From assembly GCA_900319905.1 (NCBI GenBank), contig ONQB01000025.1, forward strand, positions 1-45,091: a stretch of DNA of 45,091 nucleotides, read 5' to 3'. Under the pieces are notes generated by a model. It had not been told where the DNA came from. It saw only the letters and a program-made list of their open reading frames with translations, and ran no database searches. Every line of letters begins with the position of its first letter. Within the stretch, counting starts at the first letter, position 1. A program made the position numbers and the translations under genes. Positions 34,413 to 43,304 of this stretch are shown piece after piece. The stretch is from an uncultured Prevotella sp. Lineage in GTDB: Bacteria > Bacteroidota > Bacteroidia > Bacteroidales > Bacteroidaceae.

Positions 34413-35498
34413 ATGTTTGATTTCTCTATAGTAACACAATGGTTCGATAACTTGCTCAGCCAGACGCTTGGCCTCAGCAATTTTTGGACAATCCTCATAG
34501 AATGTGTTGTGGTGGGTCTCATCGTGCTTACGCTCTATGCACTCATCGCCATGTTCATGATTTATTTTGAACGTAAGGTCTGTGCCTTCTTCCAGTGCCG
34601 TCTGGGCCCCATGCGTGTAGGTAAGTGGGGTATCTTCCAGGTGGTGGCCGATGTGCTGAAGATGCTCATCAAGGAGATCTTCGGTGTCGACAAGTCGGAT
34701 AAGCTGCTTTACGCCCTCGCTCCGCTGCTCATCATCATTGCTTCGGTGGGCACATTCTCTTTCTTGCCTTGGAACAAAGGTGCTGCTGTGCTCGACTTCA
34801 ATGTCGGCGTGTTCATGATCACTGCCATCAGTTCGATTGGTGTGCTGGGTATCGTGCTCGCTGGTTGGGGTTCCAACAATAAATACTCAGTGGTGTCAGC
34901 TCTCCGTGGTGCCGTGATGATGGTGTCCTACGAGATCTCCTTGGGCTTGTGCATGATTACTGCTGTTGTTCTTTGTGGCAGCATGCAGCTCAGTCAGATA
35001 ATCAACGCACAGACGGGTCCTTGGAACTGGCTCATTATTCAGGGTCATATTCCTGCTATAGTAGCTTTCTTTGTATTCCTCATCGCTGGCAATGCAGAGG
35101 CCAACCGTGGTCCTTTTGACCTCGATGAGGCTGAGAGTGAGCTGGTTGCAGGTTATCATACGGAGTATTCCGGTATGGGCTTCGGCTTCTTCTATCTGGC
35201 AGAGTACCTCAACCTCGTGGTTGTCTCAGGTCTTGCCGCTACCATCTTCCTTGGTGGTTGGGCTCCCCTCAACATTGGTATTGAGCGATTCGATGCTGTG
35301 ATGAACTACATTCCTGGCTTCGTTTGGTTCGCAGCCAAGACCTTGTTGGTCATCTGGATTCTGATGTGGGTGCGTTGGACATTCCCCCGTCTGCGTATTG
35401 ACCACGTGCTCAATCTGGAATGGAAATATCTCATGCCCTTGATGCTTCTCACGCTGGTTGTTATGACCACTTGCGTGGCATTGGGATGGACACTGTAA
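34413..35498 (+). CDS. nuoH: NADH-quinone oxidoreductase subunit H
   Basis: Eight-helix membrane subunit, 361 aa, lining the quinone tunnel between the peripheral arm and the proton-pumping arm. The conserved ERKVCAFFQCRLGPMRVGKWG and FDLDEAESELVAGYHTEYSGMGFG (the quinone-site acidic loop) are both present. Length and motifs are normal. Confidence 0.96.
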   Translation: MFDFSIVTQWFDNLLSQTLGLSNFWTILIECVVVGLIVLTLYALIAMFMIYFERKVCAFFQCRLGPMRVGKWGIFQVVADVLKMLIKEIFGVDKSDKLLYALAPLLIIIASVGTFSFLPWNKGAAVLDFNVGVFMITAISSIGVLGIVLAGWGSNNKYSVVSALRGAVMMVSYEISLGLCMITAVVLCGSMQLSQIINAQTGPWNWLIIQGHIPAIVAFFVFLIAGNAEANRGPFDLDEAESELVAGYHTEYSGMGFGFFYLAEYLNLVVVSGLAATIFLGGWAPLNIGIERFDAVMNYIPGFVWFAAKTLLVIWILMWVRWTFPRLRIDHVLNLEWKYLMPLMLLTLVVMTTCVALGWTL

Positions 35499-35542
35499 TC
35501 GTGAAACGTTCATACATCAAATCATATAGATTATAATTAGAT

Positions 35543-36106
35543 ATGTCACAATATTTTAAAGGGATAAAGAACGCCACGAAGACATTGGCAACTGGTCTTA
35601 AGGTTACCATGAAGGAATACTTCACGCCAAAGTCTACTGAGCAGTATCCCGAGAATCGTAAGACGACGCTTCATGTCGCGAAGCGTCATCGCGGCCGCTT
35701 GGTTTTCAAGCGTGTGGAAGATCTCAATGACCCTCAGGCCGTTAAGCGCGGACTGAAGGTTGGTGATTACAAGTGCACGGCTTGCACCATGTGTGAGAAG
35801 GCTTGTCCTAACGACACGATTAAGATCACGTCGCACATGGATACAGACCCTGAGACAGGTAAGAAGAAAAAGGTGCTCGATGACTATCAGTACGACCTTG
35901 GCGACTGTATGTTCTGCGAACTCTGCGTCAATGCTTGTAACTTCGATGCTATTGAGTTCACCAATGACTTCGAGAATTCCGTATTCGACCGTAGCAAGTT
36001 GGTGCTTCATCTCAATGAGGAGGTTTACAAAGGCGGTTCGCTGCCCAACCTCATTGATGGTGGCGCTCCGTTGACTATCGGTAAGTTTAACACCAAAACC
36101 AAGTAA
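35543..36106 (+). CDS. nuoI: NADH-quinone oxidoreductase subunit I
   Basis: Ferredoxin-like peripheral subunit, 187 aa, with two 4Fe-4S motifs: CTACTMCEKACP and CMFCELCVNACN. These hold clusters N6a and N6b that pass electrons to N2. The second motif ends CN rather than CP. The N-terminal region includes TLHVAKRHRGRLVFKR, a basic segment that contacts the membrane. Confidence 0.95.
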   Translation: MSQYFKGIKNATKTLATGLKVTMKEYFTPKSTEQYPENRKTTLHVAKRHRGRLVFKRVEDLNDPQAVKRGLKVGDYKCTACTMCEKACPNDTIKITSHMDTDPETGKKKKVLDDYQYDLGDCMFCELCVNACNFDAIEFTNDFENSVFDRSKLVLHLNEEVYKGGSLPNLIDGGAPLTIGKFNTKTK

Positions 36107-36111
36107 GGATT

Positions 36112-36633
36112 ATGGCAAATATAGTAATGTTCGTTATTTTGGCTGTAGTCGTACTTGGCTCAGCCATCCTTTCGGTATGTACGAAAAGCATTATGCGTGC
36201 GGCTACGTTCCTGCTGTTTGTGCTTTTTGGCATTGCCGGCTTTTATTTTCTGCTTGACTACACGTTCCTTGGTGCTGCCCAGATTTCTATCTATGCGGGT
36301 GGCATCACGGTGATGTATGTCTTCGCCATCCAGCTCGTGTCAAAAGATACCCTGCAGAACCTTGTGTCCCGCTTCAAGGGCGTTCGAGTTGTGCAGGGAG
36401 CACTCATCTCTCTGGTGGGTCTTGCCGTAGTTGCCGTTATCTTGTTGAAAAACAAGTTCATCGATGCTGCTATGACGATGGCTGACAAGGAGGTGACTGT
36501 CGACGTGATTGGCAAGAGTCTTCTTGGCTCCGATAAGTATGGATATGTGTTGCCCTTCGAGTTCATCTCAGTGTTCCTGCTGGCATGTATCGTGGGTGGC
36601 ATTATGATAGCAAGAAAGGAGGACAACAAATGA
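36112..36633 (+). CDS. nuoJ: NADH-quinone oxidoreductase subunit J
   Basis: Membrane subunit of 173 aa with five hydrophobic helices. TM3 region AAQISIYAGGITVMYVFAIQL carries the conserved Tyr/Gly pattern that helps link quinone reduction to proton pumping. It starts 6 nt behind nuoI. Its stop overlaps the nuoK start (ATGA at 36630). Confidence 0.94.
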   Translation: MANIVMFVILAVVVLGSAILSVCTKSIMRAATFLLFVLFGIAGFYFLLDYTFLGAAQISIYAGGITVMYVFAIQLVSKDTLQNLVSRFKGVRVVQGALISLVGLAVVAVILLKNKFIDAAMTMADKEVTVDVIGKSLLGSDKYGYVLPFEFISVFLLACIVGGIMIARKEDNK

Positions 36634-36938
36634 TTCCCGTATATTGTTTCTTAGGTGTAAGCACCTTATTATTCTTTATTGGCGTGTTTGGCTTCGTGAC
36701 TCATCGCAACCTTATTGCCATGCTCATCAGCATCGAGTTGGTGCTCAATGCAGTCGACCTCAACTTTGCCGTCTTCAACCGTTTGTTGTTCCCTGGTCAG
36801 TTTGAGGGTGCATTCTTCACGCTTTTCTCCATCGGCGTGAGTGCGGCAGAGACAGCTGTGGCACTGGCTATCATCATCAATGTTTACCGTAATTACCACA
36901 GTGATCAGGTGAACAGTATTGAAAACATGAAATACTAA
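36630..36938 (+). CDS. nuoK: NADH-quinone oxidoreductase subunit K
   Basis: Membrane subunit of 102 aa with three helices and the conserved acidic residues in LLISIELVLNAVDLNFA-like TM2 and VAAETAVALAI-like TM3 segments (here AMLISIELVLNAVDLNFA and SAAETAVALAIII). I start at the ATG at 36630, overlapping the nuoJ stop; this gives the standard length, while an upstream frame would run back into nuoJ. Confidence 0.95.
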   Translation: MIPVYCFLGVSTLLFFIGVFGFVTHRNLIAMLISIELVLNAVDLNFAVFNRLLFPGQFEGAFFTLFSIGVSAAETAVALAIIINVYRNYHSDQVNSIENMKY

Positions 36939-36946
36939 ATCGCACA

Positions 36947-38947
36947 ATGGAATACAGTTATTCATATCTGATCCTTCTTCTTCCTTTCCTCAGCTTCCTG
37001 TTGCTGGGTTTGCTGGGTATGAAGATGAAGAAGCCGGTGGCAGGACTGATTGGCACTGCGGTGCTGGGTGTGCTGTGGGCGATGAGCCTTTACACCGCTT
37101 ATAAATACTTTTTCTACACGGGTGAGGTGACGGCAATGGGCCAGACATTCCAGGTTACCGACGGTCGTCTGGCCTCCGGAGTGTATCCGACCATCACCGT
37201 GTTCAACTTCACCTGGCTGAAGTTCACCGAGTTGCTGACGTTCAACATCGGTTTCCGTCTGACACCTATTTCTGTTATGATGCTAATCGTCATCACTACG
37301 GTGTCGTTTATGGTTCATATCTATAGCTTCGGCTACATGGCTGAGCGTGATGAGAACTACAAGGCCGAAGGTTATGAGAAGGGCTTCCAGCGTTTCTATG
37401 CTTTCCTTTCTCTCTTCACCATGTCTATGCTTGGTTTGGTGGTGGCCACCAACATCTTCCAGATGTACTTGTTCTGGGAGCTGGTGGGTGTGTGCTCTTA
37501 CCTGCTCATTGGCTTCTACTACCCGAAGCACGCCGCTGTGCATGCTTCCAAGAAAGCGTTCATCGTGACCCGTTTTGCCGATCTGTTCTTCCTCATCGGT
37601 ATTCTCTTCTACAGTTTCTATACGGGTACGTTCAATTACGACCTCACGGCCGATCCGAAGCTCGTCACTGAACTTCCCGGAGCTGCATGGGTATTGCCTG
37701 CCGCACTCTTCCTGATGTTTATTGGTGGTGCCGGTAAGTCAGCTATGTTCCCTCTCCACATTTGGCTCCCCGATGCCATGGAGGGTCCTACGCCTGTGTC
37801 TGCCTTGATTCACGCTGCTACGATGGTTGTGGCCGGTGTCTATCAGGTTGCCTCGCTGATGCCTATTTGGCTTGCTTATGCTCCCAACACGCTTCATTAC
37901 ATTGCCTACATTGGCGCGTTCACTGCTTTCTATGCTGCCGCAGTGGCATGCTGTCAGCGTGATATCAAGCGTGGTCTTGCTTTCTCAACTATCTCACAGA
38001 TTGCTTACATGCTGGTTGCCCTTGGCGTCTGCACCGCTATGGAAGGTGAGGGTAGTGTTGGTTACATGGCTTCCATGTTCCATCTCTTCACTCACGCTAT
38101 GTTCAAGGCCCTGCTCTTCCTCTGCTCTGGTGCCATTATTGTCATCATTGGCTCCAACTTCAAGGATTACATGGGTGGACTGCATAAGTACATGCCTATC
38201 ACCAACATCTGCTTCCTCATTGGTACGATCGCCATCAGCGGCTTCTGGCCGTTGGCTGGTTTCTTCTCCAAGGATGAGATTGTTGACGCATGCTTCCATT
38301 TCTCACCTTATCTGGGATGGTTCATGACATTGGTCAGCGGCATGACGGCTTTCTATATGTTCCGTCTGTACTATGTCATCTTCTGGGGTGACAGCTACTA
38401 CGAGCAGGATCCCGACCACCGTCGCAAGCCTGCTGAGGTGCCTTTCGTCATGTGGGGCCCGCTGGTGTTCCTCGCCATCATTTCATGTGTGGCAGGTTGG
38501 ATACCTTTCGGTCACTTCGTGTCTCTCAACGGTCATGTTGAGGAGATTGCCCTTCAGCATTTTCACTTTGGCAGCACAGCATGGATTTCACTGGCCGTTG
38601 CTACCATCGGTTTTGCTTTGGCTACTTATATGTACGCTCCCAAGCACAATCCGCTGCCCGACCAGCTTGCCAAGGCTATGCCGAAGCTTCACAAGGCTGC
38701 CCTCAATCGTTTCTACATCGACGATGCCTGGCAGTTCTTCACTCATAAGATAGTGTTTGGCTGCTTCTCCATTCCTATTGCCTGGTTCGACCGTCATGTC
38801 ATCGATGGCATGTTCAACTTCTCGGCTTGGGCCACACAGGAAGGTGGCGAAGCCATTCGTCCTTGGCAGAGTGGTGACGTTCGTCAATATGCAGTGTGGT
38901 TCCTCACCGGTTCCGTTGCTCTGACGCTGATCCTTCTTTGCATTTAG
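36947..38947 (+). CDS. nuoL: NADH-quinone oxidoreductase subunit L
   Basis: Antiporter-like proton-pumping subunit of 666 aa at the distal end of the membrane arm. Conserved motifs: WELVGVCSYLLIGFYY, KSAMFPLHIWLPDAMEGPTPVSALIHAATMV and HLFTHAMFKALLFLCSGA. The C-terminal region includes the helix that runs along the arm and ends in a final anchor. Confidence 0.96.
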   Translation: MEYSYSYLILLLPFLSFLLLGLLGMKMKKPVAGLIGTAVLGVLWAMSLYTAYKYFFYTGEVTAMGQTFQVTDGRLASGVYPTITVFNFTWLKFTELLTFNIGFRLTPISVMMLIVITTVSFMVHIYSFGYMAERDENYKAEGYEKGFQRFYAFLSLFTMSMLGLVVATNIFQMYLFWELVGVCSYLLIGFYYPKHAAVHASKKAFIVTRFADLFFLIGILFYSFYTGTFNYDLTADPKLVTELPGAAWVLPAALFLMFIGGAGKSAMFPLHIWLPDAMEGPTPVSALIHAATMVVAGVYQVASLMPIWLAYAPNTLHYIAYIGAFTAFYAAAVACCQRDIKRGLAFSTISQIAYMLVALGVCTAMEGEGSVGYMASMFHLFTHAMFKALLFLCSGAIIVIIGSNFKDYMGGLHKYMPITNICFLIGTIAISGFWPLAGFFSKDEIVDACFHFSPYLGWFMTLVSGMTAFYMFRLYYVIFWGDSYYEQDPDHRRKPAEVPFVMWGPLVFLAIISCVAGWIPFGHFVSLNGHVEEIALQHFHFGSTAWISLAVATIGFALATYMYAPKHNPLPDQLAKAMPKLHKAALNRFYIDDAWQFFTHKIVFGCFSIPIAWFDRHVIDGMFNFSAWATQEGGEAIRPWQSGDVRQYAVWFLTGSVALTLILLCI

Positions 38948-38982
38948 TCAACTCGTTCAATCATATTAGAATAATATAAGAA

Positions 38983-40488
38983 ATGACTTTTTTAACATTA
39001 TTCGTCATTATACCGGTTGTGATGCTGCTCTGTCTGTGGCTTGCCCGCAACGACAGCCAGGTGCGCATAGTCATGGCCGTTGGTTCCACGGCATTGCTCG
39101 GGTTGGCCATCTATCTGGTGTTCGCCTTCTTAGGCGCCCGTGCCACAACGCCCGCCTCAGAGGCTCCATTCCTTTTTGGCGATGCCATTCCTTGGTTTGA
39201 GCCGCTCAACATCTATTACCGTACGGGTGTAGATGGCATTGCAGTGGTGATGATTCTGCTTTCTGCTATCATCGTCTTCACTGGTACGTTTGCCTCATGG
39301 CAGCAGCATCCTCAACAGAAGGAGTATTTCCTCTGGTTCACGCTCCTTTCAACGGGTGTGTTTGGATTCTTCATCTCTGAGGACCTGTTCACGATGTTCA
39401 TGTTCTATGAGGTAGCCCTTATCCCGATGTACTTACTCATCGGTGTTTGGGGTACCGGACCTAAGGAGTATTCAGCCATGAAGCTTACCCTGATGTTGAT
39501 GGGCGGTTCCGCCCTGCTCATCATAGGTATTCTTGGTATCTACTTCTTCAATGGTCAGTACAGTGGCACTTATACAATGAGCGTCGTGCAGATTGCTCAG
39601 CTCCATGCCATCCCGGTTGCCGTTCAGAAGGTGTTCTTCCCCTTCATCTTCATTGGCTTTGGCGTTCTTGGTGCCCTGTTCCCATTCCACACATGGTCTC
39701 CCGACGGTCATGCTTCGGCACCTACCGCCGTGTCAATGCTTCATGCTGGTGTGCTGATGAAGCTCGGAGGTTACGGCTGCTTCCGCGTGGCTATGTTCCT
39801 CCTGCCAGAGGCTGCTCAGCAGCTGTCTTGGATCTTCCTGATCCTCACCACCATCTCTGTGGTCTATGGTGCACTTTCAGCTTGTGTGCAGACCGACCTT
39901 AAGTACATCAATGCTTATTCTTCCGTGTCTCACTGCGGCATGGTGCTCTTCGCCCTTCTTATGATGACGCAGACCGCCGCTACCGGTGCCATCCTGCAGA
40001 TGTTGTCTCACGGTCTAATGACAGCCCTCTTCTTCGCTGTCATTGGTATGATCTATCACCGTACAGGCACTCGTGACGTTCGTCGTCTGGGTGGTTTGAT
40101 GAAGATTATGCCTTTCCTCTCTGTGGCTTATGTGGTGGCAGGTTTGGCCAACCTCGGTCTTCCTGGTTTCTCTGGCTTCGTAGCTGAGATGAACATCTTC
40201 GTTGGTTCGTTCCAGAACGCTGATGTCTTCCATCGCACCTGCACCATCATTGCTTGTACGTCTATAGTGATAACCGCCGTTTACATCCTGCGTGTTGTGG
40301 GTAAGATCCTTTATCAGAAGGTGCCCAATCCCGAGTACTATAAACTCACGGATGCTTCGTGGGATGAGCGCATCGCTGTCGGTGGCCTCATCTTCTGCGT
40401 GGCTGGTCTTGGTCTGGCTCCACTGTGGGCACAGAACATCATCAACGACGCTGTGGCTCCAATGATTATGCACATTACCGGTATGTAA
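38983..40488 (+). CDS. nuoM: NADH-quinone oxidoreductase subunit M
   Basis: Second antiporter-like proton pump subunit, 501 aa. It contains FYEVALIPMYLLIGVWG, the conserved FPFHTWSPDGHASAPTAVSMLHAGVLMKLGGYG, YSSVSHCG and HGLMTALFFAVIGMIYHR. The conserved Glu and Lys of the proton path fall in these segments. Normal length. Confidence 0.96.
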   Translation: MTFLTLFVIIPVVMLLCLWLARNDSQVRIVMAVGSTALLGLAIYLVFAFLGARATTPASEAPFLFGDAIPWFEPLNIYYRTGVDGIAVVMILLSAIIVFTGTFASWQQHPQQKEYFLWFTLLSTGVFGFFISEDLFTMFMFYEVALIPMYLLIGVWGTGPKEYSAMKLTLMLMGGSALLIIGILGIYFFNGQYSGTYTMSVVQIAQLHAIPVAVQKVFFPFIFIGFGVLGALFPFHTWSPDGHASAPTAVSMLHAGVLMKLGGYGCFRVAMFLLPEAAQQLSWIFLILTTISVVYGALSACVQTDLKYINAYSSVSHCGMVLFALLMMTQTAATGAILQMLSHGLMTALFFAVIGMIYHRTGTRDVRRLGGLMKIMPFLSVAYVVAGLANLGLPGFSGFVAEMNIFVGSFQNADVFHRTCTIIACTSIVITAVYILRVVGKILYQKVPNPEYYKLTDASWDERIAVGGLIFCVAGLGLAPLWAQNIINDAVAPMIMHITGM

Positions 40489-40506
40489 TTTTAAGCAGTA
40501 CGAACA

Positions 40507-42063
40507 ATGAATATCGATTATAGTCAATTTCTGAACATGATACCCGAGGTCACGTTGATAGCGATTCTGCTCGTTGTCTTCTTTGTTGACCTCTTTACAG
40601 CACAGAAGGCCGCACCCGTAGCTGTGGCTCAGGCCGGTACGGGTGAGCAGAGCCTCGACAAGCCCAAGGGAGACATCCTCAGTGTACATGCCTCCTCACG
40701 GCCTTGGTTCAATATCCTCGTCTGCGCCTTGATGGTGGCTCATATCCTTGTGAACATCTTGCCTACGCAGGCGGCTACCGCTTTTGGTGGCATGTATGTC
40801 ACCAACGCTTCTGTCGGCGTGATCAAGACCATTCTGGCTTTCGGTACGCTCATCGTCTTCATTCAGGCACGTGAGTGGCTCAGCCGTCCTGACACCGCGT
40901 TTAAGGAGGGTGAGTTCTATATCCTCGCGCTTTCTACGCTGTTGGGTATGAATATGATGGTCTCGGCCAATCATTTTCTGCTCTTCTTCCTGGGGCTTGA
41001 GATGGCCTCTGTTCCTATGGCCTGTTTGGTAGCCTTCGACAAGTATCGTCACTACTCTGCTGAGGCTGGTGCCAAGTTTATTCTCACCGCCACCTTCTCA
41101 AGTGGCGTGATGCTCTTCGGCATTAGTTTCATCTATGGTGCCACCGGCACACTCTATTTTGACGATGTCGTGGCCAAACTGACGGTTACGCCGCTCACCA
41201 TCATGGGCATGGTGTTCTTCTTCAGTGGCCTGGGATTCAAGATCTCTCTCGTACCTTTCCACTTCTGGACAGCCGACACCTATCAGGGCGCTCCTACAAC
41301 CGTTACGGGTTACCTGAGTGTTGTCTCTAAGGGTGCTGCAGCCTTTGCCCTTTGTGCCATTCTGATGAAGGTGTTCGCTCCTATGGTGCCTTATTGGCGT
41401 TACATGCTGATGATTGTTGTGGTACTTTCCATCACCGTTGCCAACTTGTTTGCCATCCATCAGAAGAACCTTAAGCGCTTCATGGCCTTCAGTTCTATTT
41501 CACAGGCCGGTTACATCATGTTGGCTGTGATTGGTGATTCCGCCATGGGCGTGACGGCTTTGAGCTACTACGTGCTCATTTATGTTGTAGCCAACCTGGC
41601 TGTCTTCACCATCATCTCCTCCGTCGAGGAGCACAATGGCGGTGTGGTCAGTATGGATGCTTATAATGGCTTCTACAAGACCAATCCCCGTCTGAGTTTC
41701 ATCATGACGCTGGCCTTGTTCTCGCTCGGTGGTATTCCTCCGTTTGCAGGTATGTTCTCCAAGTTCTTCGTGTTCATGGCTGCAGCCGATGGCGCTCAGG
41801 TCTCCACCACGATTGGTGCACTGACCTATGCCACTGTGTTCATTGCTTTGGTCAACACGGTGATCAGTTTGTACTACTATCTGCTCATCGTCAAGGCTAT
41901 GTTCATCAAGCATTGCGACAATCCCTTGCCAACGTTCAAGAGTGCCACAAGCACCAAGCTGGCTTTAGCCATCTGCACCTTAGGTGTGATTGCCTTCGGT
42001 GTCTGCTCGGGTGTCTACACTTGGATTAGTTCTGCAGCAGGCATGCTTCCGCATCTGGGTTAA
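40507..42063 (+). CDS. nuoN: NADH-quinone oxidoreductase subunit N
   Basis: Third antiporter-like subunit, 518 aa. Motifs: [42 protein letters not shown] and [14 protein letters not shown]. It closes the operon. A hydrophilic insertion of about 35 residues near 30-65 ([20 protein letters not shown]) lies between the first two helices. A hairpin terminator follows. Confidence 0.95.
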   Translation: MNIDYSQFLNMIPEVTLIAILLVVFFVDLFTAQKAAPVAVAQAGTGEQSLDKPKGDILSVHASSRPWFNILVCALMVAHILVNILPTQAATAFGGMYVTNASVGVIKTILAFGTLIVFIQAREWLSRPDTAFKEGEFYILALSTLLGMNMMVSANHFLLFFLGLEMASVPMACLVAFDKYRHYSAEAGAKFILTATFSSGVMLFGISFIYGATGTLYFDDVVAKLTVTPLTIMGMVFFFSGLGFKISLVPFHFWTADTYQGAPTTVTGYLSVVSKGAAAFALCAILMKVFAPMVPYWRYMLMIVVVLSITVANLFAIHQKNLKRFMAFSSISQAGYIMLAVIGDSAMGVTALSYYVLIYVVANLAVFTIISSVEEHNGGVVSMDAYNGFYKTNPRLSFIMTLALFSLGGIPPFAGMFSKFFVFMAAADGAQVSTTIGALTYATVFIALVNTVISLYYYLLIVKAMFIKHCDNPLPTFKSATSTKLALAICTLGVIAFGVCSGVYTWISSAAGMLPHLG

Positions 42064-42099
42064 TACTGCAAGCGTCAACCGACACTTTATATTATTTCA

Positions 42100-42137
42100 A
42101 GCCCCCATCTTCCTACGCAAGCAGGGGGATGGGGGCT
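42100..42137 (+). terminator. terminator of the nuo operon
   Basis: AGCCCCCATCTTCCT (42100-42114) pairs with AGGGGGATGGGGGCT (42123-42137) at 13 of 15 positions, with an 8-nt loop and a short pyrimidine tail CTTCTT. Confidence 0.8.
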
Positions 42138-42156
42138 CTTCTTATCAACACAAGCG

Positions 42157-43113
42157 ATGAAAAATCAAAAGATGTATGAGCCGGGCGACAGCCTCATCAG
42201 CATTATCAGTGACAACTATAGTGTCTTACAGAGTCTTGGATGCTTTGGCATCAGTCTCGGCTTCGGTGATAAATCCGTCAAAGAGGTCTGTGAGTCTCAG
42301 CATGTTGACACACATACATTCCTGACAGTCATCAATTTTACGATTAATGGCTACCTCAATAATGAGGACATCGACAAGGTTTCCATTTCCACCTTGCTCC
42401 ACTACCTGGAGGCCAGCCATGCCTATTATCTTGACTTTGAACTGCCCTTCATCCGCACTGGTTTGTCCGAGGCCCTTAACGATGGTGACAGCGTGGCACG
42501 TCTCATTATGAAGCTCTACGATGAGTACGCTCATGCCATACGCAGCCACATGCTCTATGAGGAGCGTACCGTTTTCCCTTATGTCAAGGCTTTGGAACGG
42601 GGCGAGCTGCCCAACAATTATAACATCGAGACGTTCTCGAAGCATCATGTGCAGATCGACCGGAAACTTCACGAGTTGAAGAATATCATCATCAAATATC
42701 TGCCTTCTGATGGTTTGCACAACAATCAACTCACGGCCATCCTTTACGATATCTACAATTGTGAGCGTTGGCTCACCGAGCACTCTCAGGTTGAGGACCG
42801 TATCTTTATTCCGGCCATTCGACACTTGCAGGATCAGTTGCATAAGAACGATGTGTCGTTGCGCATCAGCAACATGATCAACCAGAAGCCAGATAGTGAT
42901 TCGATGCTCTCCGACCGTGAGAAGGATGTCATCGTCTCGTTGGTGCAGGGCATGACCAATAAGGAGATTGCCGACCACTTGAATATTTCCACCAATACCG
43001 TGCTCACTCACCGGCGTAACATTGCCCGCAAACTGCAGATCCATTCGCCGGCAGGTCTCACCATCTATGCCATCGTCAATAACCTCGTTGACATTAGCAC
43101 GGTTAAGTTATAA
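42157..43113 (+). CDS. hemerythrin-like sensor with LuxR-type DNA-binding domain
   Basis: A 318-aa putative transcription factor. Residues about 8-60 resemble the N-terminal domain of ScdA/RIC iron-sulfur repair proteins, but the usual Cys-Cys pair is replaced around GISLGFG. Residues about 80-225 form a hemerythrin-like four-helix bundle: His82 and His88, His131xxxGlu135, His163/164 and His172, and His209xxxGlu213, the ligand set of a non-haem di-iron site. Residues about 248-305 are a LuxR/GerE helix-turn-helix (LSDREKDVIVSLVQGMTNKEIADHLNIS). A di-iron centre with a DNA-binding tail suggests sensing of oxygen, NO or iron. It lies 19 nt behind the nuo terminator. Targets unknown. Confidence 0.85.
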   Translation: MKNQKMYEPGDSLISIISDNYSVLQSLGCFGISLGFGDKSVKEVCESQHVDTHTFLTVINFTINGYLNNEDIDKVSISTLLHYLEASHAYYLDFELPFIRTGLSEALNDGDSVARLIMKLYDEYAHAIRSHMLYEERTVFPYVKALERGELPNNYNIETFSKHHVQIDRKLHELKNIIIKYLPSDGLHNNQLTAILYDIYNCERWLTEHSQVEDRIFIPAIRHLQDQLHKNDVSLRISNMINQKPDSDSMLSDREKDVIVSLVQGMTNKEIADHLNISTNTVLTHRRNIARKLQIHSPAGLTIYAIVNNLVDISTVKL

Positions 43114-43131
43114 ATGTCTTTTGAGCTTCAT

Positions 43132-43157
43132 GAAACGGCATACGCGTATGCCGTTTC
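43132..43157. terminator. 26-bp perfect palindrome, possible terminator or operator
   Basis: A perfect dyad from 43132 to 43157, centred on GCGC between 43144 and 43145, with arms GAAACGGCATACG and its complement. It lies 18 nt behind the hemerythrin regulator stop and is followed by GTCGTTTTTGG. It may end that transcript, or be a binding site for the regulator. Confidence 0.6.
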
Positions 43158-43268
43158 GTCGTTTTTGGCCCGTCGTGTTGAGGAATATGTCTCCCAATCG
43201 ACGGACCGTTTCGTACAATATTCCTAATGTTTGAACGAATATTGGCTTTCGTGTATCAGTTATTTGAG

Positions 43269-43276
43269 TAGTTTTG
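43269..43276 (+). promoter_or_regulatory. -7 element of the esterase gene
   Basis: TAGTTTTG at 43269-43276. It lies 4 nt before an ATG at 43281 and 28 nt before the ATG at 43305. The -33 box is weak (TTTC at 43247-43250). It decides the start codon in favour of 43305, which leaves a normal short leader. Confidence 0.5.
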
Positions 43277-43304
43277 CTGCATGAACTCAAAAACATCAAG
43301 ACTT

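Noticed and set aside
42226-43044. 272-codon open frame on the minus strand
   Set aside because: Shadow of the hemerythrin-LuxR gene; the plus strand carries the HxxxE and helix-turn-helix motifs.
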